Source: Cliona cf. orientalis
Taxonomy: Eukaryota > Porifera > Demospongiae > Clionaida > Clionaidae
Assembly (NCBI GenBank): GCA_963930775.1
Contig: OZ005694.1
Span: 9,688,899-9,752,898 of the forward strand
Reading direction: 5' to 3'
Length of the DNA stretch: 64,000 nucleotides
The position numbers and the translations under genes were made by a program. The notes under the pieces were generated by a model. That model was not told the DNA's origin and did not search any database. It was given only the letters and a program-made list of their open reading frames with translations. Positions 1 through 12,700 of this stretch are shown one piece after another (position 1 is the stretch's first letter; the number at the start of each line of letters is the position of its first letter).

Positions 1-361
1 ATTATCCGGACCTCGTTTATCCGGAACCTCAATTATCCGGACTAGCCCGAGACCTAAAAATACATGTACATTACTACGCATGCGCAGAAGGCGTGACCGA
101 TGATCTTTTGTGGGTGTGGTTATAGATTGAGCGATGAGCTATGGACTCTACAGGGTTGCCTTGGCCAAAATTGACTGACCAAAGTACTTTTCTGAACACT
201 GCTGGCCATTATCATACTGTATAGGTATCGTTTATAGGCTAGGTACCATAAACCAGGCGAGAAATGTATATAGGCATTTCAGTTATCCGGACATTTCACT
301 TATTCGGTATGGCAGCGATCGGTCGGTGGACAAAGGGGTCCGGATAATCGAGGTTGCACTG
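1..361. mobile_element. pogo/Tigger-like MITE, cut by the window start
   Basis: The right end reads CGAGGTTGCACTG followed by TA, and the interior repeats TTATCCGGA blocks. This matches the terminal pattern of pogo/Tigger elements (Tc1/mariner superfamily, TA target). A near full-length relative lies at 27994-28333 with both ends and TA on each side. No transposase is encoded, so it is non-autonomous. The left end lies outside the window. Confidence 0.8.
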
Positions 362-724
362 TAGTGTTTCAAGGTGTTTTGAAGCAGCTAGCTAAGCCTA
401 ATGTCCCCAAGGAGGGTACTGTGAGGAAAGCTGACTTGATATCGGCACCACAGTGTGGAGTTCGATACAACATACCAGGTTTGTTGTTGCTATGAGCCAT
501 TGAACCTTGAACAACACTGCTGTGCTATAACATTAGCCTTACCCCCCAGCCCTCATGCAGTCCTTCACCCTTTTCTATATGCAACATTGAAAGTGGGTAA
601 AGGGAAGCTACTATAACATTGTATTATCATTGCCTGCTTGTGTAGCTAATGCCATGCAACACGCCGAGGGTTTAGTTACCTTTGATTTCTGAATTACCAA
701 TCATAATATTACTCACATGTACAG

Positions 725-3700
725 TCTCTATGGGAACAATATTGATGTTGCTGGTGCTCAAGCTGTGACCGAAGGTCTCCAGTATTACACTTACCTTCAA
801 AAGTTAAAGTAAAAATGTTTGTGTTGACTCATCACATTATCTTGTGTATCGATCTGTCTACTAGTACAGTACTATTTATGTATGTATATGGGAAAGCAAT
901 TCTCTTGATGATGTTGTGTGGTGATGACGCATGATGCATTGATAGATAAGCATTAATTCTATTTGGGCTTACATTTTTTATTATTAGCTAAGTATGTTTA
1001 GTCAAAGTGCATTCTTGGTTGGTATTATGTGCCCCTCGCATAGAACATGACAATCAAGGGCATAATTTATAGTTGCAGTCATAATTCTGATCACAGATCG
1101 AATGTTGAGATAATATGTTACTTTATTATTCACATACAGTGTTGGATGCAACAGTATTGGTGAAGCTGGTGCTCAAGCTCTGGCAAAATGTCTCCAGCAC
1201 TGGACTAACCTTCAAGAATTAGAGTAAGCAACCTGATACCATTTCCTTCAGAATCTATTATGATGACTATAAATAAATAGTTAGACACTGTTTAGGAGGT
1301 TTCTATGTGATTTAGAAGACCGAAGGGCTGTATGTAGAATCCTGAGCGAAGCGAGGGTTCTACTGAGTGAGCCCTGAGGTCTTCTAAATCACTTAGAAAC
1401 TGACTAAACAGTGTCTAACTACTTTAGATCCTAGCAACAATGCCCAACAGCTTTGTATATAAATAACTGCCTAGCAACAAACTAGCCATAGGCAAACAAA
1501 ATTTTTATGGAGCTTACAAGGTTTTTTTTATGAAGGATAGATGCTGCAGTTCAACCAATCAGATCACTGTATTTGTTACAAGTAGGATCTAGTTATGGGA
1601 AAGATTGTTTCTCTTGACAATGTGGTGATAATAAAGGACACATTGATGATAATTTTAGCTAAGCATGTTCAAAGTGCACTCTTGTTTGAGTTTATGTGCC
1701 CCTCGCATAGAATATGATGGTGATGGCCGAAATGTATTGTAGTTACAATTCTGATGCAACCATTAGTCACATGAATCCTAGGTCAAGAGTTGTGATAACA
1801 AGTTTTATTGCTCATATACAGTGTCCAATACAACGGTATTGGTGATGCTGGTGCTCAAGCTCTGGCAAAATGTCTCCAACACTGCACTAACCTTCAAGAA
1901 CTATAGTAAGGAACCTGAATTGATACACCACCTCCTGTGTTAATTACCCCACACACATGAATAAGGGGTAAAGTAGCCTTCAGCGTTTATAATAGTACTA
2001 CATGTATGTTGTTAATCTACCAATAGCTAATCGTGTGCTTACTGCGATGCATACATACCAATCAGCATAATATGTATATAGCATGCAAAGTCATTATAAT
2101 ATAATACTGTTGCTGCTGCAGCACAATGTGTTTACTAGTTACCGATGTTTCATTTAGATGGGGATGCCCCAGGATATTCCCCCAAGATTACATCCTAACC
2201 CCCTCCCCCTAAAATCTAATTCAGTCCATAAGCCAGCGGTCCAAAACATATACAAGCGTTGCAGATCCAGGAAGTGCATCCGGTGGCACATTCCAGTGCA
2301 TGCAATTTTTGCCGTTTTTTATCTATTTTTCTTACCTGTTCTATCTAGGCCACCTTTCACTTCTAGGACACCAAACAAAGACCAGAAGACAGAGCAACTC
2401 TTCTACTTTCTGCTCGTTCAAGTCCTATAACCCGGAGACATTCATGAGCTCCGCGGCGACCGCTTTTGTGCATGCTACTCTCAAGCGCTCACAAAAAGTG
2501 CCTCGCGCAAAAAGTGGCACGTTTTGGTTCCCTAGGATGGATTCCCATGTTTCAAGTACCATTCCATAGCTCTTGTGTTGCTCTACAATATAAGACTAAA
2601 ACAAAGTTTTTCCATCGAGCGGTTCCAGAGTTACACGGCATCAAAAATCGGAAAATTTCAGTACAACCGCGTGGTATTCTCCACGTCTTCTCGAAGTTCT
2701 GTCGAGTGTCTGATGATTTATCCAGTAAATACCAAGGATGGGAGTGCTCTTCAAGTTTCTAGGGAGTAGACATCATCATTCAAATGGTTAGTTTCTTTCT
2801 ATATTCGAACTTTCAAGAAAGAATCTGGACGGAATTGTTTGGTATAGCTAGTCTAGCTAGCGTGTGTGAGGCTAGCCTCGAACCCAGGCTCACTTGGGAT
2901 TCAAGGCTAGTGTGAGGCAAGTACCTAACTTCTGTATCAGGTAAATAATGAAGTTCAGGGATGAGGGTGAGCCTTACCAGTTGAAATGGCAAAAGAATAG
3001 ATAGATACTGCGCCATAATTTGTGTAAATCAGCTGACATTGAAGCTGAAAAGCATAAGTTCACATCCATGGAGTGGGTTAGGTATGCTAGCACTTGTCCC
3101 ACCTATCTTTCTTTCTCTCCCTCTCCCTCCTTTCTTTCACTCTCTCTCTCCCTCCTTTTCTTTCACTCTCTCACACACACACCCCTACCACCATGTATGT
3201 GCACGTACACAACCTCTTAGGTTGTGATCAGCCATCGATGAGTATGAGATGATGAGAAGCAGGATCACACTGAGTTCCACTGCCAAAGAGAAGGTGCTGC
3301 CTAGGCCTCCTCAGACTTGGCTTTTGTTTTGAAGCTATCTTCTGAGGTGCTGAGAGAACTAGATACTCGATCTAGGTCCTTGCACCATCTCTATGGCTGC
3401 TTGAGCACTTTCTCTATCAACCGTAGTTGTCAATGTGTGATGATGGCATAGGAGACAGGTTGTGAAAGCTTTAACAACCTTCTGCAAACCTTCAAGAAGG
3501 CCTTTGATGGCTGCATTAATATCTTTGTACCACCTAGAAAGCTTTGTCATTGATTTATACGTATTTTATTCAATGTTTCTATGGTGAAATAACAAAAATT
3601 TATACTATTTTTAACAGCGTATAACTTTGGAACCGCTCGATGGAAAAACTTCGTTCTAGTCTCATATTGTAGAGCAACACAAGAGCTATGGAATGGTACT

Positions 3701-6700
3701 TGAATCATGGGAATCCATCCTAGGGAACCAAAACGTGCCACTTTTTGCGCGAGGCACTTTTTGTGAGCGCTTGAGAGTAGCATGCACAAAAGCGGTCGCC
3801 GCGGAGCTCATGAATGTCTCCGGGTTATAGGACTTGAACGAGCAGAAAGTAGAAGAGTTGCTCTGTCTTCTGGTCTTTGTTTGGTGTCCTAGAAGTGAAG
3901 TATTGGGCTAGATAGAACAGGTAAGAAAAATAGATAAAAAACGGCAAAAATTGCATGCACTGGAATGTGCCACCGGATGCACTTCCTGGATCTGCAACAA
4001 TTGGACCGCTGGCTTAACGGCTGAGTAAGATCATGTGCTTGCTGCGAGTGCCAAATAGCATGTAGGGAAAGTCATTAAACAGAATTAATAATACTGTTGC
4101 TGCTACAGCACACTGTGTTTACCAGTTACCAATGTTTCATTTAGAAGGGGGTGCCCCAGGATTTTTCCCTAAGATTACATTCTATAACCCCCCCCCTCCC
4201 CCTAAATGATCTTTGAAATGTTATCACAAGCAGTAAGGCTTCCTCATGGACTCATAATATTTGGTCTAAATTTTCTGTAGGGTGGGGTGGGGGGCATGGT
4301 CCCAGACTGCCCCAGATATAATGGTGTTTGATCATGCATCATCTCCTTCCTACATCCCTCCCCTCCCCCCACCCACCCAAAAATAGAAAATAAAATCACC
4401 GTGAGTTGCCCATGTAATATACAGCCTCGCAAGTAACAACATTGACACTGTTGGTGCTCAGGCTCTGGCAGAAGGTCTCGGGTATTGTACTAACATTCAA
4501 GACCTTAAGTGAGTTATCTATGTAATAATAGTGCATGCACATAGTTGAGATTTTTACATTTGAATCGGATTACAATCGTATTGTTACTCACATATACAGC
4601 CTCTCTGAGAATAACATTGGTGCTGCTGGTGCTCAAGCTGTGGCAGAATGTTTCCAGCATTGTACTCACCTTCAAAAATTAAAGTAAATATTGATCTGTC
4701 TACCAGTACTATCTGTACTGTTGTGTATGTGTATGGGAAAGCAATTCTCTTGATGATATTGTGTGGTGGTGACGCATGATGCATTGATGGTTAGCATTTA
4801 TTCGGGCTTGAAAACTGGTTCTATTTGCATAGCATGGTCCACAAGTGCCACAACAGTATATTTTATTGATTATACCGTATTTCTTCTAAAAATTCGGCCC
4901 TTCTAATTATTTGGCATCCTAGTGCACACAAATAATAATGGTGTAGTGTCCTGGGGAAGTGCCCACTCCCGGGTAAGTGCCCATGCACCATATCCTACCT
5001 TAAGGTGACTATTTTTTTGTGGGTATTAATGTTGGATATTCCTGCCAATTGGCCCAAAAACACAAAAAAAATTGTACCCACTAACATTAGCTATATGCAC
5101 TATAGAGCACTAGAAGTTGTCGATCCTGTACCATTATTTTTACATACAAATCACAAAAATTGATACTTGCAAAATGAAATTTTAAGCCAAAATTGCATTT
5201 GATCATGATATTGATATGTCATGTCCACCCTACCCACCCCCAATAAAATAATATTATAACCCTGAGGTACTCATGCATCAACTAAAAAATTTTTTATATA
5301 CAGTCTCGAGAGAGACAGCATTGGTATTGCTGGTGCTCAGGCTATTGCAGAAGGTCTCCAGCACTGCACTAACCTTCAAGAGCTAAAGTGAGTGATTTAT
5401 GTGTTCATATAAGTGCATGCACATGGTTACGATTGTTGCATGTTGCATTTGATTTCTGGATTACAAATCGTTATGTTGCTCACATGTACAGTCTCTATGA
5501 GAACGAAATTGAAGATACTGGTGCTCAGTCTCTGGCAGAAGGTCTCCAGCATTGCACTAACCTTCAAAAGTTAAAGTAAATAATCACTCATTACATTTAT
5601 TTTCTGTGTCGATCTGTCTACCAGTGTATTGTTTGTGCATGTATTATGGAAAAGCAATTCTAACCCTCGGCACATGCACCAGAGGTTACGGTAGTCATTC
5701 TGTGTGTGTGTGTCTGTTATCAAGCTAGCTGCTACATACCTCATTTATACGTTGAAAATAAGGTGTTATTAGGCTTTCTATGCTGATTTCAACATATACC
5801 GTACCCTCGCGAAAGAGGGCCCACTACGGAATGTCGGCCCACCCCCCACTTTGGGCTCAATTTTCTGCTAAGGTCTAGTATTTACTTGAATATGCACCCA
5901 TGTGTAGCTGCCCTTGAAAACGAAGCTCAAATGGCTGGTTTGTGAGGACTGAACTTCGAATAATCTATGTAAGATCGATAAGTAACGTGCTAAACAGCCG
6001 TAAAACTAAGCCTAGCTAGCTTTCTCCTATGTTTCAGCACAAATAAGCGATCGTACACGGCTAGCGATCATAGCCACGCCCATTTAATATGACTGCACCC
6101 AACGACATCATAGATTATACATTCCCCTCCCCCCTCAAACACCGTTATCACTAGGAGCATATCTTCAGGGGAATATATAATCTATATGACGACACACGGT
6201 GAAGTATCGTGGCCGCCCTTGCTCTGGATTGGTAACTGTGCTTGAATAACGCTGAAATCAATAGTAGCCGCTGCTACTACTGCTACTATTCAAATTATGA
6301 AGCTAGCGTGGCTTACCTGGGCACTCTTTCGTGTATAAACGCCTTACTAATACCTCGAATATTGGCCCATCCCCCAATCTTGGCCAAATGTAAGGTGCAC
6401 CACCCATGGGCCCTCTTTCGCGAGGGTACAGTACATTATGCATATGTGGATTTCGTTGAAAACACTTTGTTCAGAAGTTCTGGCAACATTTGCTGGGCAC
6501 TACGGCCTTCTTTGCTTTTTGATCAGCTCATAATGGACAAAAGAGACAGCGATAGCTTCTTTTCAAGAAGACTAGTGTGTAGGAGTAGTGATAATTGTTA
6601 TAACTATACTGACTCATCGCTGATCATGGTAGACTATCAATGATGCTTCTGTGTTAGTACTTTCTTTGTGTGTAACAAAACTGCTGATTGAGCATAATAC

Positions 6701-9700
6701 GCACACGTGCATGGTCATGCTGCATATTACATAATTGTATACAATCATAAAATAAATATGCATAAGTGTATATGTGCATTCTTGTGGTTACTCTATGTTC
6801 AATGTAGCGATAACAGAATATACTGACGATAATTTGGGCTCTATATAGTTTCAATCAAAGTGCACTCTTGGTTGAGATTATGTATGTGCCTTGCATAGAA
6901 CATGATGGTCAAGGGCATGTGCTGTAGTTATGATTCTGATGCATTAACCATCAGTCATGTGACTCCTAGATCATAGATTGAGATAACAGGTTGCTTTATT
7001 GTTCACATACAGTGTCAGATCCAATGGTATTGGTGAAGCTGGTGTTCGAGCTCTGGTAAAATGTCTCCAGCACTGGACTAACCTTCAAGAATTAGAGTAA
7101 GCAACCTGAATTGATACACTACCTCCTGTATTAAATTACCCCACACAGTCTATGTAATAGTACTACATGTATGTTGTTAATCTACCATCAGGACAAAGTT
7201 GGCAAAATTTGGAAGTCTAGTATCTGAGTTACTTCCTTTGGCACCCACTGTGTATTTTCCATCACATTATTACTCTACACAACCTGCATACATGCCATAG
7301 CAGTGTGTTTTGTTGATCATGCCTGATCGTATGCTTGCTGCTATACGTACATGCCAAATAGTATACATGATATTGTGTGTAGGGAAATGTCAGTAATAGA
7401 AATTTAGAAGGGGTAGTCCCAGGAGGATGTTCCCCCTAGTATTAGATTCCACCCTGGCCCCCCTTTAAACGTCATACTCATGTTAATTGTGGTGTTATCA
7501 CAAGCAGTAAGGCTTCCTCATCAACTCGTAGATTGTAAATTTCTGTAGGGCCACGCTCCCAGAAGACAATGGTATCTGATCACGAGTCATGCCCGAAAAT
7601 ATAACAGTTACCCATGTACATGTATCAACTAATACTAATACTTGTTCATACAGCCTCATGAGTAACAACATTGGTACTGCTGGTGCTCAGGCTTTGGCAG
7701 AAGGTCTCCAGCATTGTACTAACCTTCAAAAGCTAAAGTGAGTTATCTAATATTATGTATTAACACAAATAATAGTTATAGTGCATGCACATGATAAATT
7801 TACATTTGAATTCTGGATTATAAATCGGGACGTTATTTACATGATTGTACAGTCTCTGGGCGAACAAAATTGAAGATGCTGGTGCTCAGGCTCTGGTAGA
7901 AGATCTCCAACATTGTACTAACCTTCAAGTGCTAGAGTGAGTGATCTGTGTGTAATATGACATTGATATAGGGCAGCTTTTATTAATTTGGAACGACACC
8001 TCTTGGTGACATTGACGCACTAGACAATTTTCAGGACTGAATTTCGAATGTTCGAGATAGAATCTGATGATCGATAAATAAGCAGCATGCAGAATCAAGC
8101 CAAGGACGTTTTCTGCCATGATTTTGCCTCGAACTAACAATCCTTCACAGCTTGCAATTGTGGCCATGCCCACTTAATCGTATTCGCACATGTGTGCAGC
8201 TACTATTCGAAGGGGGCTACTATTTCTTTTGCAGAGCTCCATGTGTGGCTACAATTCAGCTACTAATCGGGGTGCGGCTTCTGTTCGAATAAGTACGTAC
8301 GGTTTGTGCTAAAAATTAATATAAATTGACCACACCCACATTATTATATTGATGATTTGACTCACTACAAACAGTGGCCAGGAAACAGATGGGAGCTTCT
8401 GCTTGATACAAATAAACCAAGCGATGCATTATGACATTGTGTAGATCTAGGCTGTATACATGACTGTACATGACCAACTACGAGTAATAAGACCGGAAAG
8501 AATGTATGCACCCGTACTGTACCGTATACGTAATTTTTGCTAGATAAAGATTTCGCCAAGCCCAGCTACCTTGGTATTGCAGAAAAATTCAGTGGAAAAA
8601 AATTCGCCAACATAGTAAAGGTCGCGATAATATCCTCTATGCAATCTTTAACAAAGGACAAAACTTAAATTTTGGCCAATGAGAGCAGGTGGTAGAAATT
8701 TTCTTCTGGCAAATATTTCTATGTGTAAAGTATGTGCTTAATTCCTAAATAATCCTCACCTTCAGTATTCTGCATGTACTTGAGTGCACCATAGCATGTC
8801 AACTGTGATAGCTTGTGGTATACTAACTCATGTATAGTATATAAGGTCATAGCTGAAAATGGCGGTGTGACCGATTAACTTTGCCTCTAAGGTCATGTAG
8901 TGTTTCTCAATAGAACTTCTGATAATAATAATTGTCAGACTCAAGTAGCATAGCATACACACAGTAATATATACAATAACAATACAGGATACAATAGATC
9001 AATACAGGAAATGATGTAATAATAATACAATAATAATATTAACAGTCAGTCACCACATCTCCCCTTTTAAGCCAGTCTTTCTGGGGGTTTTAGAACAACA
9101 CCAGACTGAGATCTTGTGATTCACTTCGATATTTCAGGAATCGGCTCTTGAGGCGATATTTCAGGACTTGGCTCCTGAGGTGTGTCATTGTGTGGCTCAG
9201 GCTCTGGATTATTAGGCAATATGTTGAGGTGTCGACGGTTTCTGCGGATAACACCTGTCGGAGTGTCGACTAGATATGACCGTGGAGTGTCTGAGGGGGT
9301 AATCACTTTTCCATGTCTCTGCTCCCCATCGGAAGTGATCCATACCTCTGTATCTGCTGGTATGGAAGGTAGCTCGCGAGTGCGATGGCAACGATCAAAG
9401 TCCTGTTTCTGTCTAGCCTTGAACTCCCTGTTCAGCTTCTGAAATTCTTCCAAGTACGGCCAGCTAGGGGTCATCTGTTTGTCTGTTTGAGGAACTGGAG
9501 TCCTGATTCGTCTCCCCATCAGAAGCTCAGCCGGGCTGAGATTACACCATGGCATTGGTGTCGCTCGATAGCTAAGTAGCGCCATGTGTGGATCTTTTGA
9601 TCGTTTTAGCATTCGTTTAACTGTCTGTACCATCCGTTCTGCTTGGCCATTGCTTTGAGGGTATCGGGCGCTGCTTGTTGTGTGTGTAAAGCCGTATGAT

Positions 9701-12700
9701 TTAGCGAATTCAGTGAATTCCTGAGAGGCATACTGCGGCCTCCTGACTGTTTCGGGAATGCCGTGTCTGGAGAATACTGTTTGTAGTACTTTGATAATAC
9801 TAGCTGATGTGGTGGAAACGAGCTTGATGACTTCTGGATATCGTGAAAAATAGTCCACGATCAACAGGTAGTGTTCGTTCTTCAGTTCGAACAAGTCAGT
9901 TCCAACGACCTGCCATGGATATTCTGGCAGGGGTGTAGTTATCAGTGGCTCACTGCTGTTGAAGGCTTCCTTGGCGCATACAGGACATTTCTGTACGACT
10001 TGAGTGATGTGTTGAGAAATCTTTGGCCACCATACTGAGGATCTGGCCCGCATATGGCATTTCGTGATGCCTTGGTGGCCCTCGTGAATGCGCTGCAGCG
10101 TCTCGGATTGGAGGGATGGAGGTACAACGATACGGTGGTCATACAGTAGGAGGTTGTTGTGAATGGTAAGGGAAGCTCTTGCACTCCAGTAGGGTAGCAG
10201 ATTGGAGGAAACAGCTGATTGTTTCTTAGGCCATCCCGACTGACAATAATCCATGGCTTGTTTACAGGTAGTGTCCCTAAGTTGAGCTTGGCGATAGACT
10301 TCCAGGCGTTGTTCGCTGGCCGGTAGATTCGCAATGACGCTATTAATGAAGGTTTCTACTTCATCCGGTAGGTCTGTACCGTGATTAGTGGTCGTAGCTG
10401 GGGCTCGAGATAGGGTGTCTGCCGTATACAGTAGTTTCCCTGGAACGTGATGGATTGTATAGCTGAATTTTGCCATTCGTAGTCGAAAGCGAAGGACTCG
10501 AGGAGGGAGGTTATCCAAATGTTTGGTACTTAGAATAGGGATAAGTGGCTTGTGATCCGATTCGATCTGAAAGTGTTTGCCGAGGATGTAATCTGAGAAC
10601 TTTTTGCACGCCCACGTAGTGGCGAGGGCCTCCTTTTCTATTTGTGCATAACGTTTCTCCGTTTCAGACATTGAACGGGAAGCGTAGGCGACCGGTCTCC
10701 AAGAGTCTCTAGTTCGCTGGAGAAGTACAGCACCTAGTCCAAATGACGAGGCATCGGCGGAGATCTTAGTCTCTGCTTGGGGGTCATAGAGTGCGAGCAC
10801 AGTGGGTCGAGTGATTTCTGCTTTTAGTTCAGAGAAGGCCTGGTCTTGGTTGGGGCCCCATGTCCAGGATCGCTTTGTACTTAGCAGTTCTCGTAACGGC
10901 TGGCTGAGTTCTGCTAGGCGGCTGGAAAATTTTCCTAGCTGGTTTATCATTCCCATAAACCTCCTCAGATCGGAGATGTTCTCTGGTCGTGCCATCTCAA
11001 CTATAGCTGACGTCTTATCTGGGTCCGCTCGGATACCATTCTTATCGATGATGTGTCCTAAGAATTTAACACTGCTTTGTCTGAACTTGCATTTGTCTGG
11101 ATTCAGTGTAACACCAGCTGACTGGATTCGTTTCAGCACAGCAGCCAATCGAGAGTCGTGCTCTTCTTTGTTGGCTCCAAAAATAAGCACATCGTCCATT
11201 TGGCAAAGGACACCATTGAGACCTTCCAAAATTGCGCTCATGCGCCGCTGAAAAAGTTCAGGAGCACTCGAAATGCCAAAGGGCAGTTTATTAAAACAAT
11301 ATCGTCCAAATGGAGTAATGAAGGTCGTCAATAAACGGGACTCTTTGCTTAGTGGAATCTGCCAAAAACCGCTGTTGGCGTCTAATTTGCTGAATACCGT
11401 TGCTCCAGCTAGTTGTGCAAGCATTTCATCCACTTTTGGAATTGGGTGTACCTCTCTGAGAACATTCTCGTTTAGGGGCTTTAGGTCAACGCAAATCCTG
11501 ACTTGTCCAGATTTCTTGGGAACCACCACCATCCCCGCACACCAGGGTGTGGGGTCGCTGACTGGCGATATCACCCCCATTTGCTCCATTCGAGTAAGCT
11601 CGTCGTGTACTTTAGTGCGGAGGGGTATGGGCACATTTCTTGGCGTATACAAGGAATAGGGGGTGGCACCTTCTTTCAGTTTTATCTGATACTCCTCCCC
11701 CAAGTTCCCTAGACCAGTGAAGAGATCGGGAAAGTGCCGGCGGATGTCGTGCTCTTCTACTGGTATTTCCGCATGAGCAGCATCAACTCGGTAAAGGAGG
11801 TGAAGAGATGTAATGGCTGGAAACCCAAGAAGGTTTGTCTTGAGACCTCGAACAACAAAGACTGTCTGCTGGGCTGATCTATGCTGGTGAGTGATGTTCT
11901 CAGTGAACTGCCCAATCACGTCTAACGCTTGGCGAGCAGGGCCGTATAAAATTCTCGAGGCTTTTTGTAGCTTTATCCCAGTAAGTGATTTGTAGGTCTG
12001 TTCGGAGACAGCCGTTACTTCTGCGCCAGTGTCAAGTTTAAATTTGACTTCCTTTCCATTGATGATGACGGTGGTCGTCCAGGATGTTTCCCGTTTTGTG
12101 TCTAGAGAGCCCAAAAATGCAGTATCGAGGCTATATTCACTCGTGCAGGATGCCACGGTTTTGGAGAAGCATTGTGATTGATAATGTCCTTTTCGGTTAC
12201 ACCTATGGCATATGGCTCCCCTCGCTGGGCATCTCTCTGTGGCTAGGTGTTTGTGGCCACCACATCTTGAACATTGTGGATTTGCTCTCCCTGTCTGTGA
12301 CTTGTTGTTTATCTCTCTGGAGGCACCAGCTGGTCTACCCTGTGGTCTGTTACTGTGAACCCCCTCCACGATAATGGGGTTATCTTTATTGCCATCTCGC
12401 AGCTGTACATGCTGCTCTTTGACAGCTTCCTTTTGTCTTATCTTCTTTTTAGCTCGTTCGAGCGTCAAGGCGGCATCCATCTGTAGCTTCTCGGATAATT
12501 CCTTGTCCCTAATGCCGACGACTAAACGATCCCGCAACATTTCATCTCGCAAGTCCCCGTACTCACAGTTTTTCACTAGTTCGTACAATGCTGTGATGTA
12601 CTGCTCGGACGACTCTCCTTCACGCTGATCCCTGCGGTTGAATCTAGCCCTTTCATAGATCGTGTTTTTCCGAACCTTGAAGAATTCTTCAAACTTAGCC

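Noticed and set aside
2466-3789. Twin open frames starting MCMLLSSAHKKCLAQ on both strands
   Set aside because: They are mirror images produced by the long inverted arms of one foldback element, with different ends and no domain.
9942-12628. Several 80-150 residue frames on + and a 130-residue frame on - within the Gypsy element
   Set aside because: All are shadows of the single gag-pol frame on the minus strand.
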